A DNA stretch of 64,000 bases, taken from assembly GCF_007065885.1 (NCBI RefSeq), contig NZ_CP041409.1:1411501-1475500 (forward strand), in the 5' to 3' direction. A program made the position numbers and the translations under genes. Below the pieces are notes generated by a model. That model did not search any database, was not told the DNA's origin, and worked only from the letters and a program-made list of their open reading frames with translations. Below, piece after piece: positions 1 to 10,633 of this stretch. Positions within the stretch are counted from its first letter, which is position 1. Each line of letters opens with the position of its first letter. This stretch comes from Altererythrobacter sp. TH136. Lineage in GTDB: Bacteria; Pseudomonadota; Alphaproteobacteria; Sphingomonadales; Sphingomonadaceae.

Positions 1-382
1 ACGGGAATGCGCGTGCGCTGCGCTGGGCCATCGCATCGAACAACCGATAGCTGAGCGCATCGTCTGCCGCCAGGGTAGCGGGGGAATAGTTGGCCCGCAT
101 CGTCGCCGCGGTCGATTGCAGGAGCGTCTGCGACGCTATTTCGCCCGCATCCGAGAAGTCGCCCCAGTCCCCGTAATCGTCATCCCGGATACCGCGATAA
201 GCCTTGGACAACGGCGACAGTTCGAGCTGGCGCTGGTCGTAGGTGGCGAACAGCGTATCGATGTCCTGCACTTGCGGCAGGGTAGCGGCTGGCGCACTCG
301 CAACTTCCTCGCGCTGCGCAACGCAAGCAGAAAAAGCGAGCGCACCCATTGAAATTGCGGCTAGGCGGATGACGCGGACCAT
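1..382 (-). CDS. DUF885 family lipoprotein, N-terminal part (gene continues past the window)
   Basis: The reverse strand reads an ATG at 382 preceded by CAGGAG at a normal distance and stays open to position 1, giving 127 N-terminal residues. The protein begins with a lipoprotein-type signal (hydrophobic stretch ending FSAC, then VAQRE), so it is probably an exported lipoprotein. The mature part has the stretch SPLSKAYRGIRDDDYGDWGD, which resembles the start of DUF885 proteins, a family of peptidase-like proteins of uncertain function common in sphingomonads. The C terminus with any metal-binding motif is outside the window, so activity cannot be judged. It lies on the chromosomal side of the island border. 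Confidence 0.7.
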   Translation of the reverse strand, partial: MVRVIRLAAISMGALAFSACVAQREEVASAPAATLPQVQDIDTLFATYDQRQLELSPLSKAYRGIRDDDYGDWGDFSDAGEIASQTLLQSTAATMRANYSPATLAADDALSYRLFDAMAQRSARAFP

Positions 383-479
383 CGATTGGCTCCTGACTGT
401 TTCTGACGAGAATTCTTTGGAGAAAACGGTGGTAGATGACCCCCGACGAGGCGGTCAAATCGAGTGTCACGGGGGCAGC

Positions 480-3794
<3,315 letters not shown>

Positions 3795-4496
3795 ATCTTC
3801 CCTTCGACCTGCACGCAGTGAAGGGCCAGCTTTAGCGCGCTTTGCGCGAAAATACATGGCTGAGGGGAACGTAGAACAAAGTGGTCAAGCGACCCCTTGA
3901 TCCCGTGTTCGGAATTGCAGCCGAGCGCGAGCCGCCACCCAAGTGGCGTCAGACAAAGGCTCGTTTCGGCCAAAGTATCTTTGGGCCGCCCACTAGCGAC
4001 CAAGGCGGCTAAACTTCTGTGCTATTACCGAGAGGGTGTGCTCACCGCCGACGGATCCCGGCGGAAGAACAAGTGGTGCCCAGAAGAGGACTCGCTTTCG
4101 TCAACTAAAAATCTGATTATAGTCACTAATTCGGGTCCAAATTTTGATGAAGCCCCGACAGTGGCCCCATTGCCCTAAAGGTGAATAGGGTGCGAGTCCC
4201 GTATCGCCAAAACCCTCTGCCGAATCGATCGGACGGATGACTGCTTTGCGCCCAATATCGGTCGTTCCGGAACTCGTTGAACGCTCCCGAAAGCGGCCTT
4301 GCGGTCCTCGCTAAGCGGGCCTGTCCGCCCGAAGACCACGCCGTCGCGCCGTTCCCACTCCAGCCGGGTCCATATCCCTGTATTCGGCGTGGCGGACGTA
4401 ACAGACAGCCAACGCTAGAAGCTTGGTCAGAGGAGGCGAACCCAAGAAACTGAGGTTCCTGCGTTTCCAGGTAGCCAGTGCAGCCAGAGAAGTCCC
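3795..4496. other. Non-coding stretch containing the left island border
   Basis: About 700 bases without a convincing gene. The first part is the upstream region of the amidohydrolase gene; the left attachment repeat sits at 4061-4094. Short ORFs here have no recognisable similarity and low plausibility. Confidence 0.6.
4061..4094. repeat. Left attachment site (att), copy of the tRNA-Leu 3' end
   Basis: Bases 4074-4094 are identical to 56994-57014, and the 13 bases before them match with two differences. The identical part is the CCA end, acceptor strand and part of the T arm of tRNA-Leu(CAG) found at the other end. Confidence 0.9.
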
Positions 4497-5374
4497 TCAA
4501 GCCGCGACCAGTTCGCATACGACGAAGCTTGTCGCATATTCTTTAGCCCAAGGCACGGCGAGTAAGGCCTGGCCCAAGGCTCGCTTCATGCCTTCCGCAC
4601 CAATGCCCTTTGCGTCAAACCGCTCGACCGAAAACCCGGCCTCACGGGCGATATGCTGAAAACCCGATACATCGAGTTGATTGATGTATCCAGCTTGCGA
4701 GAAGCGGCGCAGAGTTCGCCAGCTGTTCGGCCGCCGAGTGCCGTTTTCATCGAAGACCCAGTGTCGCCGCACGTACTGTGGATCTTCGTAAATGCGCTCG
4801 GCGCACTCGAAGAGCGCCTGCTCGCCGAAAAGGACGTGGGCCCACGGGATCGGGATCAGGTTGTGCATATGAGGCCCCCAAGGGCCTTTGAAGGGACACC
4901 ATTCGATCAAAACGCGTCCAGTTGGTCGAAGAACGCGCCGCCATTCGGCCATGATAGTTTCAGGGTCCATGATGTGTTCGACGCAATCAAAGGCGAGGAT
5001 CGTGTCCACGCTGGTATCGTCCACGGGAACGCGGGTTGGCTCGCTCAAGAGAAATTCGGGAATGCAGGACCAATTTTCCCGACGCGATGTGGTGAGTGCG
5101 GTGCGTGCGCGGGCAATCGCGCGTTCGTCGAGGTCGACGCCAACGATTGAGCTGGGTGCCGCTGTCTGGGCCAGGTGAAGAGATAGGGGCCCATCGCCCA
5201 ACCGAAGTCCAAGACGTCCTTGCCGTCGATCGAACGATTGGAGAAGTGCGACCAGCTGCGCACCATCTCCTCGACCCGCCATTCGCTGTACTGGTCCTTT
5301 TGGGTTCCGCTGACTTCCGGTGGGCGCATCAGGGCCTTGCTGATCCGATAACAGATCTCGCCTCTGACGCTCAT
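4497..5374 (-). pseudogene. Class I SAM-dependent methyltransferase, frameshifted
   Basis: Two minus-strand frames must be joined to give one protein. The first, from the ATG at 5374 (MSVRGEICYRI), reads to the nucleotide-binding motif I region (KDVLDFGWAMGPYLFT). The continuation, starting LAQTAAPSSIVGVDLDER with the acidic motif-II residue, is in another frame and runs to the TGA at 4497, with FDCVEHIMDP and EWRRVLRPTGRVLIEWCPF as later methyltransferase motifs. Adding one base at about 5174-5176 restores a protein of roughly 290 residues. This is either a true single-base deletion or a sequencing error. The substrate cannot be told. It is the first gene inside the left border and stands alone. 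Confidence 0.75.
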
Positions 5375-5513
5375 CGCTTTGCTCTCGCCCGACCTCCAAC
5401 TCAAGTAACAGGAGGATGCCAACAGACGGTTAACTAAGGACTCCCCATTGCCATGCTGCCTCTCTTGAGACAGCAGCTTGCCGAGCCAGGAACGGGAATG
5501 AAGGGGTCAGGGG

Positions 5514-6248
5514 ATGTCGAAGGCTGCACGGGTAGCAAGCAAAGTCCATAAATGGCTTGCTTTCCTGATGGCGATCCAGATCCTGTTCTGGTTCATCAGC
5601 GGCCTATTCTTCGCGGTCGCCCCGGTCGAGCGCGTTCGTTCCGAACACGTGACGGCAATGAAGCCTCCACCGGTGGTTCGCATCGAAGAAGCTGCGGACG
5701 GCCTTGATCGAATATCTGGGGCCGAGCCTGGTTCGCGGATTGAGATCAAAACCCTCTTGGGAGAACCGGTCGCCCTGATCGCCCCGCATGAGGGACGGGC
5801 TCGCCTTTATGATCTCAAATCTGGGCAGCAAATCTCCCCGCTTCCTGCGTCCGTTGCGATGCGTGTGGCGGATGCGGATTACATCGGGGACCACAAGGCA
5901 GCTCAGGTGAGCCTCGTGAGCACCGAGTCGACCGAATACCGGGGCGCTCTTCCTGCGTGGAGAATTGATTTCAACGACGAGGCTGCGCGGGCGATTTACG
6001 TTGCACAGGACACTGGAGCGGTCACCGCGAGACGCTCAACGCTATGGCGCGTATTTGATTTCCTGTGGTCGCTCCACATCATGGACTTCAAGAACCACGA
6101 GGACTTCAATACACCTTTGTTGATCGCCGCAACAACGCTCGGGCTCATCGTAATCCTCACTGGGATCGTTCTTTTCCCCAGCAGGCTCGGCTACAATGCT
6201 TGGCGCCGCCGCCGACTACAGAGCCGCGAGGTAGGACGCAGTAGTTGA
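5514..6248 (+). CDS. PepSY-domain inner-membrane protein
   Basis: 244 residues, start ATG with AGGGG upstream. A transmembrane helix follows a short basic N terminus (WLAFLMAIQILFWFISGLFF), then a periplasmic part of about 150 residues with two PepSY-like stretches (GSRIEIKTLLGEPVALI; AWRIDFNDEAARAIYVAQDTG), a segment like that of reductase-type PepSY proteins (WRVFDFLWSLHIMDFKNHEDF) and a second helix near the C terminus (IAATTLGLIVILTGIVLF). Such proteins occur near metal-uptake and resistance genes and are thought to handle electrons or proteases at the membrane, but no reaction is proven. It precedes the small His-rich gene and is convergent with the copper operon. Confidence 0.8.
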   Translation: MSKAARVASKVHKWLAFLMAIQILFWFISGLFFAVAPVERVRSEHVTAMKPPPVVRIEEAADGLDRISGAEPGSRIEIKTLLGEPVALIAPHEGRARLYDLKSGQQISPLPASVAMRVADADYIGDHKAAQVSLVSTESTEYRGALPAWRIDFNDEAARAIYVAQDTGAVTARRSTLWRVFDFLWSLHIMDFKNHEDFNTPLLIAATTLGLIVILTGIVLFPSRLGYNAWRRRRLQSREVGRSS

Positions 6249-6326
6249 CCCAATCTGGGCTGTCCGCTTCATCCACGGGCGGTTCAGGCACCTCGCCGCA
6301 ATATCTCTCCGCTTAAGGAGAGTGTC

Positions 6327-6620
6327 ATGCGCAAATCAGTCCTGATGATCGTTTTTTCCGCCATTGCCGTCACCGGGGCTGTGCCGGCTGTCGCCAACGA
6401 CGAGGGTTACTCTGATCGTGAGTACCGCCAGCACCGGAAGCTAGAGCGCCAGCATGCGCGAGAAGATTACCGACTGGAACAGCAACACGCTGCCGCCCAC
6501 TACTACGGCATCTCGCGGAAAGCGGATCGCCGGCTACACCGGCGCCTGGAACGCCAAGAACATCGCGTCCACCATCGCTTGGAAGACCGCCATGAGCGGC
6601 AGCACGATCGCGGTTGGTGA
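6327..6620 (+). CDS. Small exported histidine/arginine-rich protein
   Basis: 97 residues, ATG after AAGGAGAG. A signal peptide ends near AVPAVA-ND, and the mature part of about 72 residues is unusually rich in His, Arg, Glu and Tyr with repeated RQH, ERQH and HRRLERQ patterns, suggesting a charged helix that could bind metal ions in the periplasm. There is no recognised domain. It sits between the PepSY gene and the shared terminator at 6679, opposite the end of the copper operon, so a metal-related role is an inference from composition and position. Confidence 0.7.
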   Translation: MRKSVLMIVFSAIAVTGAVPAVANDEGYSDREYRQHRKLERQHAREDYRLEQQHAAAHYYGISRKADRRLHRRLERQEHRVHHRLEDRHERQHDRGW

Positions 6621-6678
6621 TTGTACCACAACGCACGCGGCGTCTGCCCCATCTGGCCGGAACGTCATACGCCTTTAA

Positions 6679-6715
6679 AGAAAGGGCCGCCTGGGTCACC
6701 CAGGCGGCCCTTTCT
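6679..6715. terminator. Strong bidirectional transcription terminator
   Basis: Perfect 18-bp inverted repeat (6679-6696 with 6698-6715) around a single central base, very GC-rich inside and flanked by A and T runs. It separates the plus-strand PepSY/His-rich genes from the minus-strand copper operon and can stop both. Confidence 0.9.
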
Positions 6716-6766
6716 CGTTTAGCTAAGTAGGGTCCGCTGTTTATCGCCTGGCTAGGGCACCTTCGT

Positions 6767-7609
6767 TCAGCAATGGCCCGCAGCGCGGTGCTCAGGTAGG
6801 CACGTGGGGGTCGCTGCAGGGGTCGGGGTGCTCGACCCGCCAGCTGCCTTCGTGGGCTTCGGCGTGGGCTTGGCCGCGGCTACCGTCGGCCGGGGAGCGG
6901 CTGCCTTCGGCTTATCGGCCGGAGCCGGCTCCGCCTTCATCTGGGCTGCGGATTTCGCACCTGAGGCAGCCATCGCTTCCGCGTGGCTTTTTCCGGCAAG
7001 CATGGCCTCCACCATCTCGGCTTCCTTCTGATTCTCGTCCATGGTTTTCTGGATTTGCTGGCGCAGGGCTCCGGTGACGCCGTTTTGCAGGGCGACGTCT
7101 GACATGGCGACGGCACCGCGATGATGCTCGAGCATCTTGCGCATGAACGTCTCGGAAGCATCGGCGCCCTTCGCGGCCATCATCTTCTCGTGCATGTCCA
7201 TCATGGCCGGCCGGTAAAGGTCCGCGCTTTTCTGATCGGGCGTGCCGTCCTTCGTCAGCTTGCGGATATCCTCGATATCCTTTTGCTGTTTCGCGATCCC
7301 CTCTCGCGCCATTTTTTCGACATCGGGGTTCGGGTTCTGCTCCAGCATGATTTGCGACATGTCGATCCCGCCCTGATGATGCACGATCATCTTCTTGGCC
7401 CAGCTATCGCCGGCGTCGGTGCCCACCGCGGCCATCATCTTTTCGTTCATGTCCATTTCGGCCTCAACGAACGGATTGTTGGGGTCAGCCGCCATGGCCT
7501 GGTCCGTCGACTCAGTCTCAGGCGCTGGGGCCCCTTCATCGTTGGAGCCGCAAGAGGCCAGTAGTAAGCCCGTGCTTGCCAAGGCAACTGCAAGGAAATG
7601 CTTCTTCAT
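6767..7609 (-). CDS. DUF305 lipoprotein with duplicated domain and C-terminal CLPEH metal motif
   Basis: 280 residues, ATG preceded by GGAGAA. A lipobox (LLLASC) predicts a membrane-anchored lipoprotein. There are two DUF305 halves, each with the MNEKMMAAVGT/MHEKMMAAKGA-like start and an HH pair (KMIVHHQGGIDMS; KMLEHHRGAVAMS). The His/Met pattern suggests copper binding, which fits DUF305 proteins in copper operons. After a long Pro/Ala/Lys-rich linker the protein ends in C-LPEHRAAGH-C (residues 270-280), the same motif repeated seven times in the CopB protein of the same operon. It is the last gene before the terminator. Confidence 0.85.
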   Translation of the reverse strand: MKKHFLAVALASTGLLLASCGSNDEGAPAPETESTDQAMAADPNNPFVEAEMDMNEKMMAAVGTDAGDSWAKKMIVHHQGGIDMSQIMLEQNPNPDVEKMAREGIAKQQKDIEDIRKLTKDGTPDQKSADLYRPAMMDMHEKMMAAKGADASETFMRKMLEHHRGAVAMSDVALQNGVTGALRQQIQKTMDENQKEAEMVEAMLAGKSHAEAMAASGAKSAAQMKAEPAPADKPKAAAPRPTVAAAKPTPKPTKAAGGSSTPTPAATPTCLPEHRAAGHC

Positions 7610-7653
7610 CTCAATTCTCCAAGGTCTTTAGTCGGCAAAGCAGATCAGGCGCC

Positions 7654-8427
7654 TTAGCTCCGCTTGAAAGTGAGCGAAGTAAGGTCGAGCGTGAAACGGC
7701 CTTGCCCTACAGGCGGTTCAAGTTTTGCCGCAAACAGCATCATTGTGCCTCGTGATTGGGATGGCAGGTGAATGTCGCCCTTCTTGTCGGTCATAAGGTG
7801 CAGGCGCTTCCCGTCTGAAGTTACCAGATCGACCGGATACTCGCCGAGTGGCTGGCCGCCGGCCAACAAGCGAAAGTGGTCATTCGACGATCTTTGCCCC
7901 ACGATTTCCAATCCGGCTCCGAACGCCCGATCGACTGCCGCACGATCCTGACACGTCTGCACACATAGGAATGTTTTTGCGAAGCGGCGGGAGGTGACGA
8001 GCCAGGTCCGAGGGCGGGGAAGCGCGTCCACCGCGGCGACAGCAGCCGCTGCGACCCGGTACTCCTCAAGAATGAGGGGCACTCGATCTTCGCTGTACTC
8101 GATTTCACGCGGCTTGGAGGTGACGGCCACCGCGACGACCCCGTCCTTCGCGCCACGCAAATGCAGTTCCAGCGCCTTTGGCCCTTGTCCGACTACTTCG
8201 ACCTGCGGGTCTCCCGGGCCGATCGCACGCAGCGACTCGACTCGGTCGGCGGGAACGACATTCTCTGGCGTCGGAAAGGTCGATCCAATTGTCGCTTGAA
8301 TGTGAACAGGGTCAGTGGTCCCCGCTTCGAATTGCTGAGGTATCAGGAAAAAATCGTGAGCTGCCGCAGCTGAAGCGGACGCAAGCGCCCCACTCATTAG
8401 GATCGCCATCAGACTCTTTGCGTTCAT
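7654..8427 (-). CDS. DUF4198 exported protein
   Basis: 257 residues from the ATG at 8427, which has AGGAG upstream; the longer frame upstream overlaps the preceding gene and is unlikely. A signal peptide (ALASASAAAA) is followed directly by HDFFLIP, the typical mature start of DUF4198 proteins, periplasmic proteins linked to nickel, cobalt and copper handling. Cys residues in FLCVQTCQDRA could bind metal. It lies inside the cop operon between the DUF411 gene and the DUF305 lipoprotein, 10 bases after the former. The precise role is unknown. Confidence 0.8.
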   Translation of the reverse strand: MNAKSLMAILMSGALASASAAAAHDFFLIPQQFEAGTTDPVHIQATIGSTFPTPENVVPADRVESLRAIGPGDPQVEVVGQGPKALELHLRGAKDGVVAVAVTSKPREIEYSEDRVPLILEEYRVAAAAVAAVDALPRPRTWLVTSRRFAKTFLCVQTCQDRAAVDRAFGAGLEIVGQRSSNDHFRLLAGGQPLGEYPVDLVTSDGKRLHLMTDKKGDIHLPSQSRGTMMLFAAKLEPPVGQGRFTLDLTSLTFKRS

Positions 8428-8437
8428 TTTCTGGCTC

Positions 8438-8959
8438 CTAGGTTGTAAAGGGCACTGCGCGGCCCGCCTCGTCGAACGCCATGACAGTAAAGTCTTCGGT
8501 GGCCCCGTCTGGCGCTTCCATGCCCGGCGAGCCGATCGGCATTCCTGGGACTGCGATCCCTTTGACGCCCCTTGGCCGCGCGGCAACCAGGCGCTTCACA
8601 TCCGCCATCGGAACGTGCCCCTCCACGACATAACCTGCAATCAAAGTGGTGTGACACGAGGCGAGATCGGCCGGCACGCCAAGCTTAACCTTGATTGCAG
8701 GCATATCCTGGCGATCGACGACGGTAGGCTTGTATCCCGCACGACGGGCGTTCTCCGCCCACGACTTACAGCACCCACAATTGGGGTCGCGATAGACGGT
8801 CATCGCGGTCGCGTTGATCGCGGCTCTACTAGATCCCTCGCCCGAAGCCTTGCTGCCTTCGGCGCGTTCTGCCGGCCCACATCCAAAGATCAGCAGCGCG
8901 CCCGCCGCCGGAATGCCCGCAAGCACGCTACGGCGGGTGTTTTCGGAGGTTACGGTCAC
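8438..8959 (-). CDS. DUF411 metal-binding protein, exported
   Basis: 173 residues with a Tat-like N terminus (NTRRSVLAGIPAAGALLIFGC) that could also be a lipobox. The DUF411 core follows: VYRDPNCGCCKSWAENARRAGY with the NCGCC cysteine cluster, ASCHTT with a third Cys and His, and the GIAVPGMPIGSPGME end. Members of this family accompany copper resistance genes and probably bind Cu or Zn in the periplasm. Its ATG overlaps the stop of the upstream DUF305 gene by four bases (ATGA), so the two are translationally coupled. Confidence 0.88.
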   Translation of the reverse strand: MTVTSENTRRSVLAGIPAAGALLIFGCGPAERAEGSKASGEGSSRAAINATAMTVYRDPNCGCCKSWAENARRAGYKPTVVDRQDMPAIKVKLGVPADLASCHTTLIAGYVVEGHVPMADVKRLVAARPRGVKGIAVPGMPIGSPGMEAPDGATEDFTVMAFDEAGRAVPFTT

Positions 8960-9450
8960 GACCCCTGCTTTCGGGCGAGCATTGCTTTCATTCGGGCAAT
9001 CTCCTCGGCTTGAGATCGCACGATTCCATCACACAGGGACCGGATTTCAGGGTCCGTGAGACTTGACCGCTCGCACATCAGGATCGCGCCCGAGTGATGC
9101 GGGATCATCGAGCGAAGGAACTGGCGGTCGCCGACAAAGCCCTGGTCGCGCATGCCCCACAGCGAGAAAGCGAACACCAATACAAACAGCGCGTAGAGGG
9201 TGAGGTTCAATCTGCGCTTGGGGTACATGGACCGCATGGTCCACAGCATGACGGCCGACATTGGGGCCCACATGATGAGCGCCATGTAAACGAAGTTGAT
9301 GTTCTGAACGAACTCGCCCCCGCTCCAGATCATCGCGAACATGCCGAGGTACATGATGAGAGCACCCAGGATCAGGTTTACCCAGAGCATGGGGTAGGCG
9401 TTTTTCATATCGCGATGGTTCATCGAACCATGTTCTTGTGTCTTCTGCAT
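8956..9450 (-). CDS. DUF305 membrane protein (three TM helices plus DUF305 tail)
   Basis: 164 residues. Three hydrophobic helices (LWVNLILGALIMYLGMFAMI; FVYMALIMWAPMSAVMLW; LTLYALFVLVFAFSLWGM) are followed by a C-terminal DUF305 segment, FLRSMIPHHSGAILMCERS, with the His pair and a Cys/Met that could bind copper, and a short helix ending MKAMLARKQGS. The same architecture appears again at 18262-18819. It is coupled to the DUF411 gene. A role in copper handling at the membrane is inferred from context. Confidence 0.85.
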   Translation of the reverse strand: MQKTQEHGSMNHRDMKNAYPMLWVNLILGALIMYLGMFAMIWSGGEFVQNINFVYMALIMWAPMSAVMLWTMRSMYPKRRLNLTLYALFVLVFAFSLWGMRDQGFVGDRQFLRSMIPHHSGAILMCERSSLTDPEIRSLCDGIVRSQAEEIARMKAMLARKQGS

Positions 9451-9461
9451 CGCACGTCTCC

Positions 9462-9941
9462 TCAGAACATTAGATGTTCAATCCCATGGGTCAGGCCCGC
9501 ACCTAAAAAACCTTGCACCGCGATTGCGACGGTCATGACTGTCAGCGCGAGAATCATGCCTGCGCCGCGGTCTTCCCAAGGACGCCGCCAAGCCCAAATA
9601 GCTAGGCCCAAGCCGCCAAGCCCAATCGCGAGCCCGAGCCACCGGTGGTATGCGAGTATCGGCTCAGGGTCCGCGCTCAACCCGCCGAGCCAGCCAGTAG
9701 CTGCCGAAAAGGGAGCCAATATGCCCCCTGCTATGACCAGGAACTGCACCGGTGCCGCGAAAGATGGCCGTCGGCGGCCGACGATGGCTGTCAACAGCGC
9801 CGCAGGGAAAAAGGCGATCGGAAAATGCACGAGGAACGGATGAATTCGTCCGAGCCAATTAAAGAACCGCTCGACAAACAGCATCTGCGACGGGTCCTCC
9901 ATCTGCATGCCCCCCATTATGCCGTGATCCATCGTTGCCAT
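9462..9941 (-). CDS. DUF2231 membrane protein (possibly missing its exported leader)
   Basis: 159 residues. After a Met/His-rich N terminus (MDHGIMGGMQMED) it has the DUF2231 signature RIHPFLVHFPIAFFPAALL and about four transmembrane helices with histidines (HPFLVHFPI, YHRWLG, THGIEH) that could bind haem or metal. Homologues I know of carry a signal peptide and a His-rich stretch before this point. Such a leader is present just upstream but in another frame (see 9942-10122), so the gene may have suffered an indel in the C/G run near 9955-9965. Alternatively translation starts at the ATG used here. Confidence 0.72.
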   Translation of the reverse strand: MATMDHGIMGGMQMEDPSQMLFVERFFNWLGRIHPFLVHFPIAFFPAALLTAIVGRRRPSFAAPVQFLVIAGGILAPFSAATGWLGGLSADPEPILAYHRWLGLAIGLGGLGLAIWAWRRPWEDRGAGMILALTVMTVAIAVQGFLGAGLTHGIEHLMF

Positions 9942-10122
9942 TGGGGGCCGCCGGATCCCCCGGGGCGGTCAGTGATCCCGCAGGCTGGGTTGCCTGCGCT
10001 TTGGAATGATCTTCATCCTTATGGGCCGCTGCCGGTGCAGAAAAAATAGCCACGGCTGCGAGCAGCACGAGCGCCCAAGTCCGAAGTCCTTGCAGCGCCT
10101 TGGCCGGATGAAGGTAACTCAA
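9942..10122 (-). other. Out-of-frame exported leader upstream of the DUF2231 gene
   Basis: One minus-strand frame (ATG 10170, or a TTG at 10122 overlapping the upstream stop as TTGA) encodes LRTWALVLLAAVAIFSAP, a signal-peptide-like stretch, then AHKDEDHSKAQAT, a typical metal-protein leader. The frame runs on past the DUF2231 start in the wrong phase. It looks like the detached N terminus of the DUF2231 protein. Confidence 0.55.
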
Positions 10123-10622
10123 GACGCTTTGGGACGCCGGCCGGAATTGTGCATCATGACGATTTTCCATTGATCGTTCTCCTTGATCAACACGCTGGTG
10201 GCGACCCCGAGCCGGTCGATGACCTCGCCCGACTTCGTCTCGATACGATATTTGTAGGTTTCGATGGCGTGGGCAGCCTCCTTTCCAAGGAGATGCACGT
10301 CGACCTTGTAATCGGAAAAGCCGAACGACTTGAACTCGGCCAGCTCGGGCCCGAGATGGTGGGCGAGGTAATTGGCATAGGTGCCTTCGACGCCGCCGGT
10401 TTCGTAGATTGCGGAAGTCGGGGCGAACAAGTCCTCAGTGCCGCGTGCGTCTAACGTCTCCAAGGCTCTCTTGTAGCGCGAAAGGACGGTCTGGATCGCC
10501 GCTTTGTCAGCGGCGACGGGGTCTACCAACGCCGGTTGCGGTTGGGCGTCGTGACCTGGATGGGCGAACGCTGCGACGCTCGACGCCGCCATAGCCGCAC
10601 AAAGAAAATAGGAAAATCGCAT
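10119..10622 (-). CDS. Exported NTF2/SnoaL-like (DUF4440-type) protein
   Basis: 167 residues from the ATG at 10622 (GGAGG six bases upstream). A signal peptide ends AFAHPGHD, and the mature protein has the cone-shaped NTF2-like pattern: IQTVLSRYKRALETLDARGTEDLF at the start, then strands through YKYRIETKSGEVIDRLGVATSVLIKENDQWKIVMMHNS. Such proteins are frequent passengers of sphingomonad copper operons. A ligand-binding rather than catalytic role is likely, but the ligand is unknown. It starts 11 bases after the copB stop and lies in the same operon. Confidence 0.8.
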   Translation of the reverse strand: MRFSYFLCAAMAASSVAAFAHPGHDAQPQPALVDPVAADKAAIQTVLSRYKRALETLDARGTEDLFAPTSAIYETGGVEGTYANYLAHHLGPELAEFKSFGFSDYKVDVHLLGKEAAHAIETYKYRIETKSGEVIDRLGVATSVLIKENDQWKIVMMHNSGRRPKAS

Positions 10623-10633
10623 CGTCACCTCCA

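Noticed and set aside
4165-4200. GGGTGCGAGTCCC looks like a tRNA T arm
   Set aside because: No acceptor, anticodon or D arm can be paired with it; most likely coincidence near the island border.
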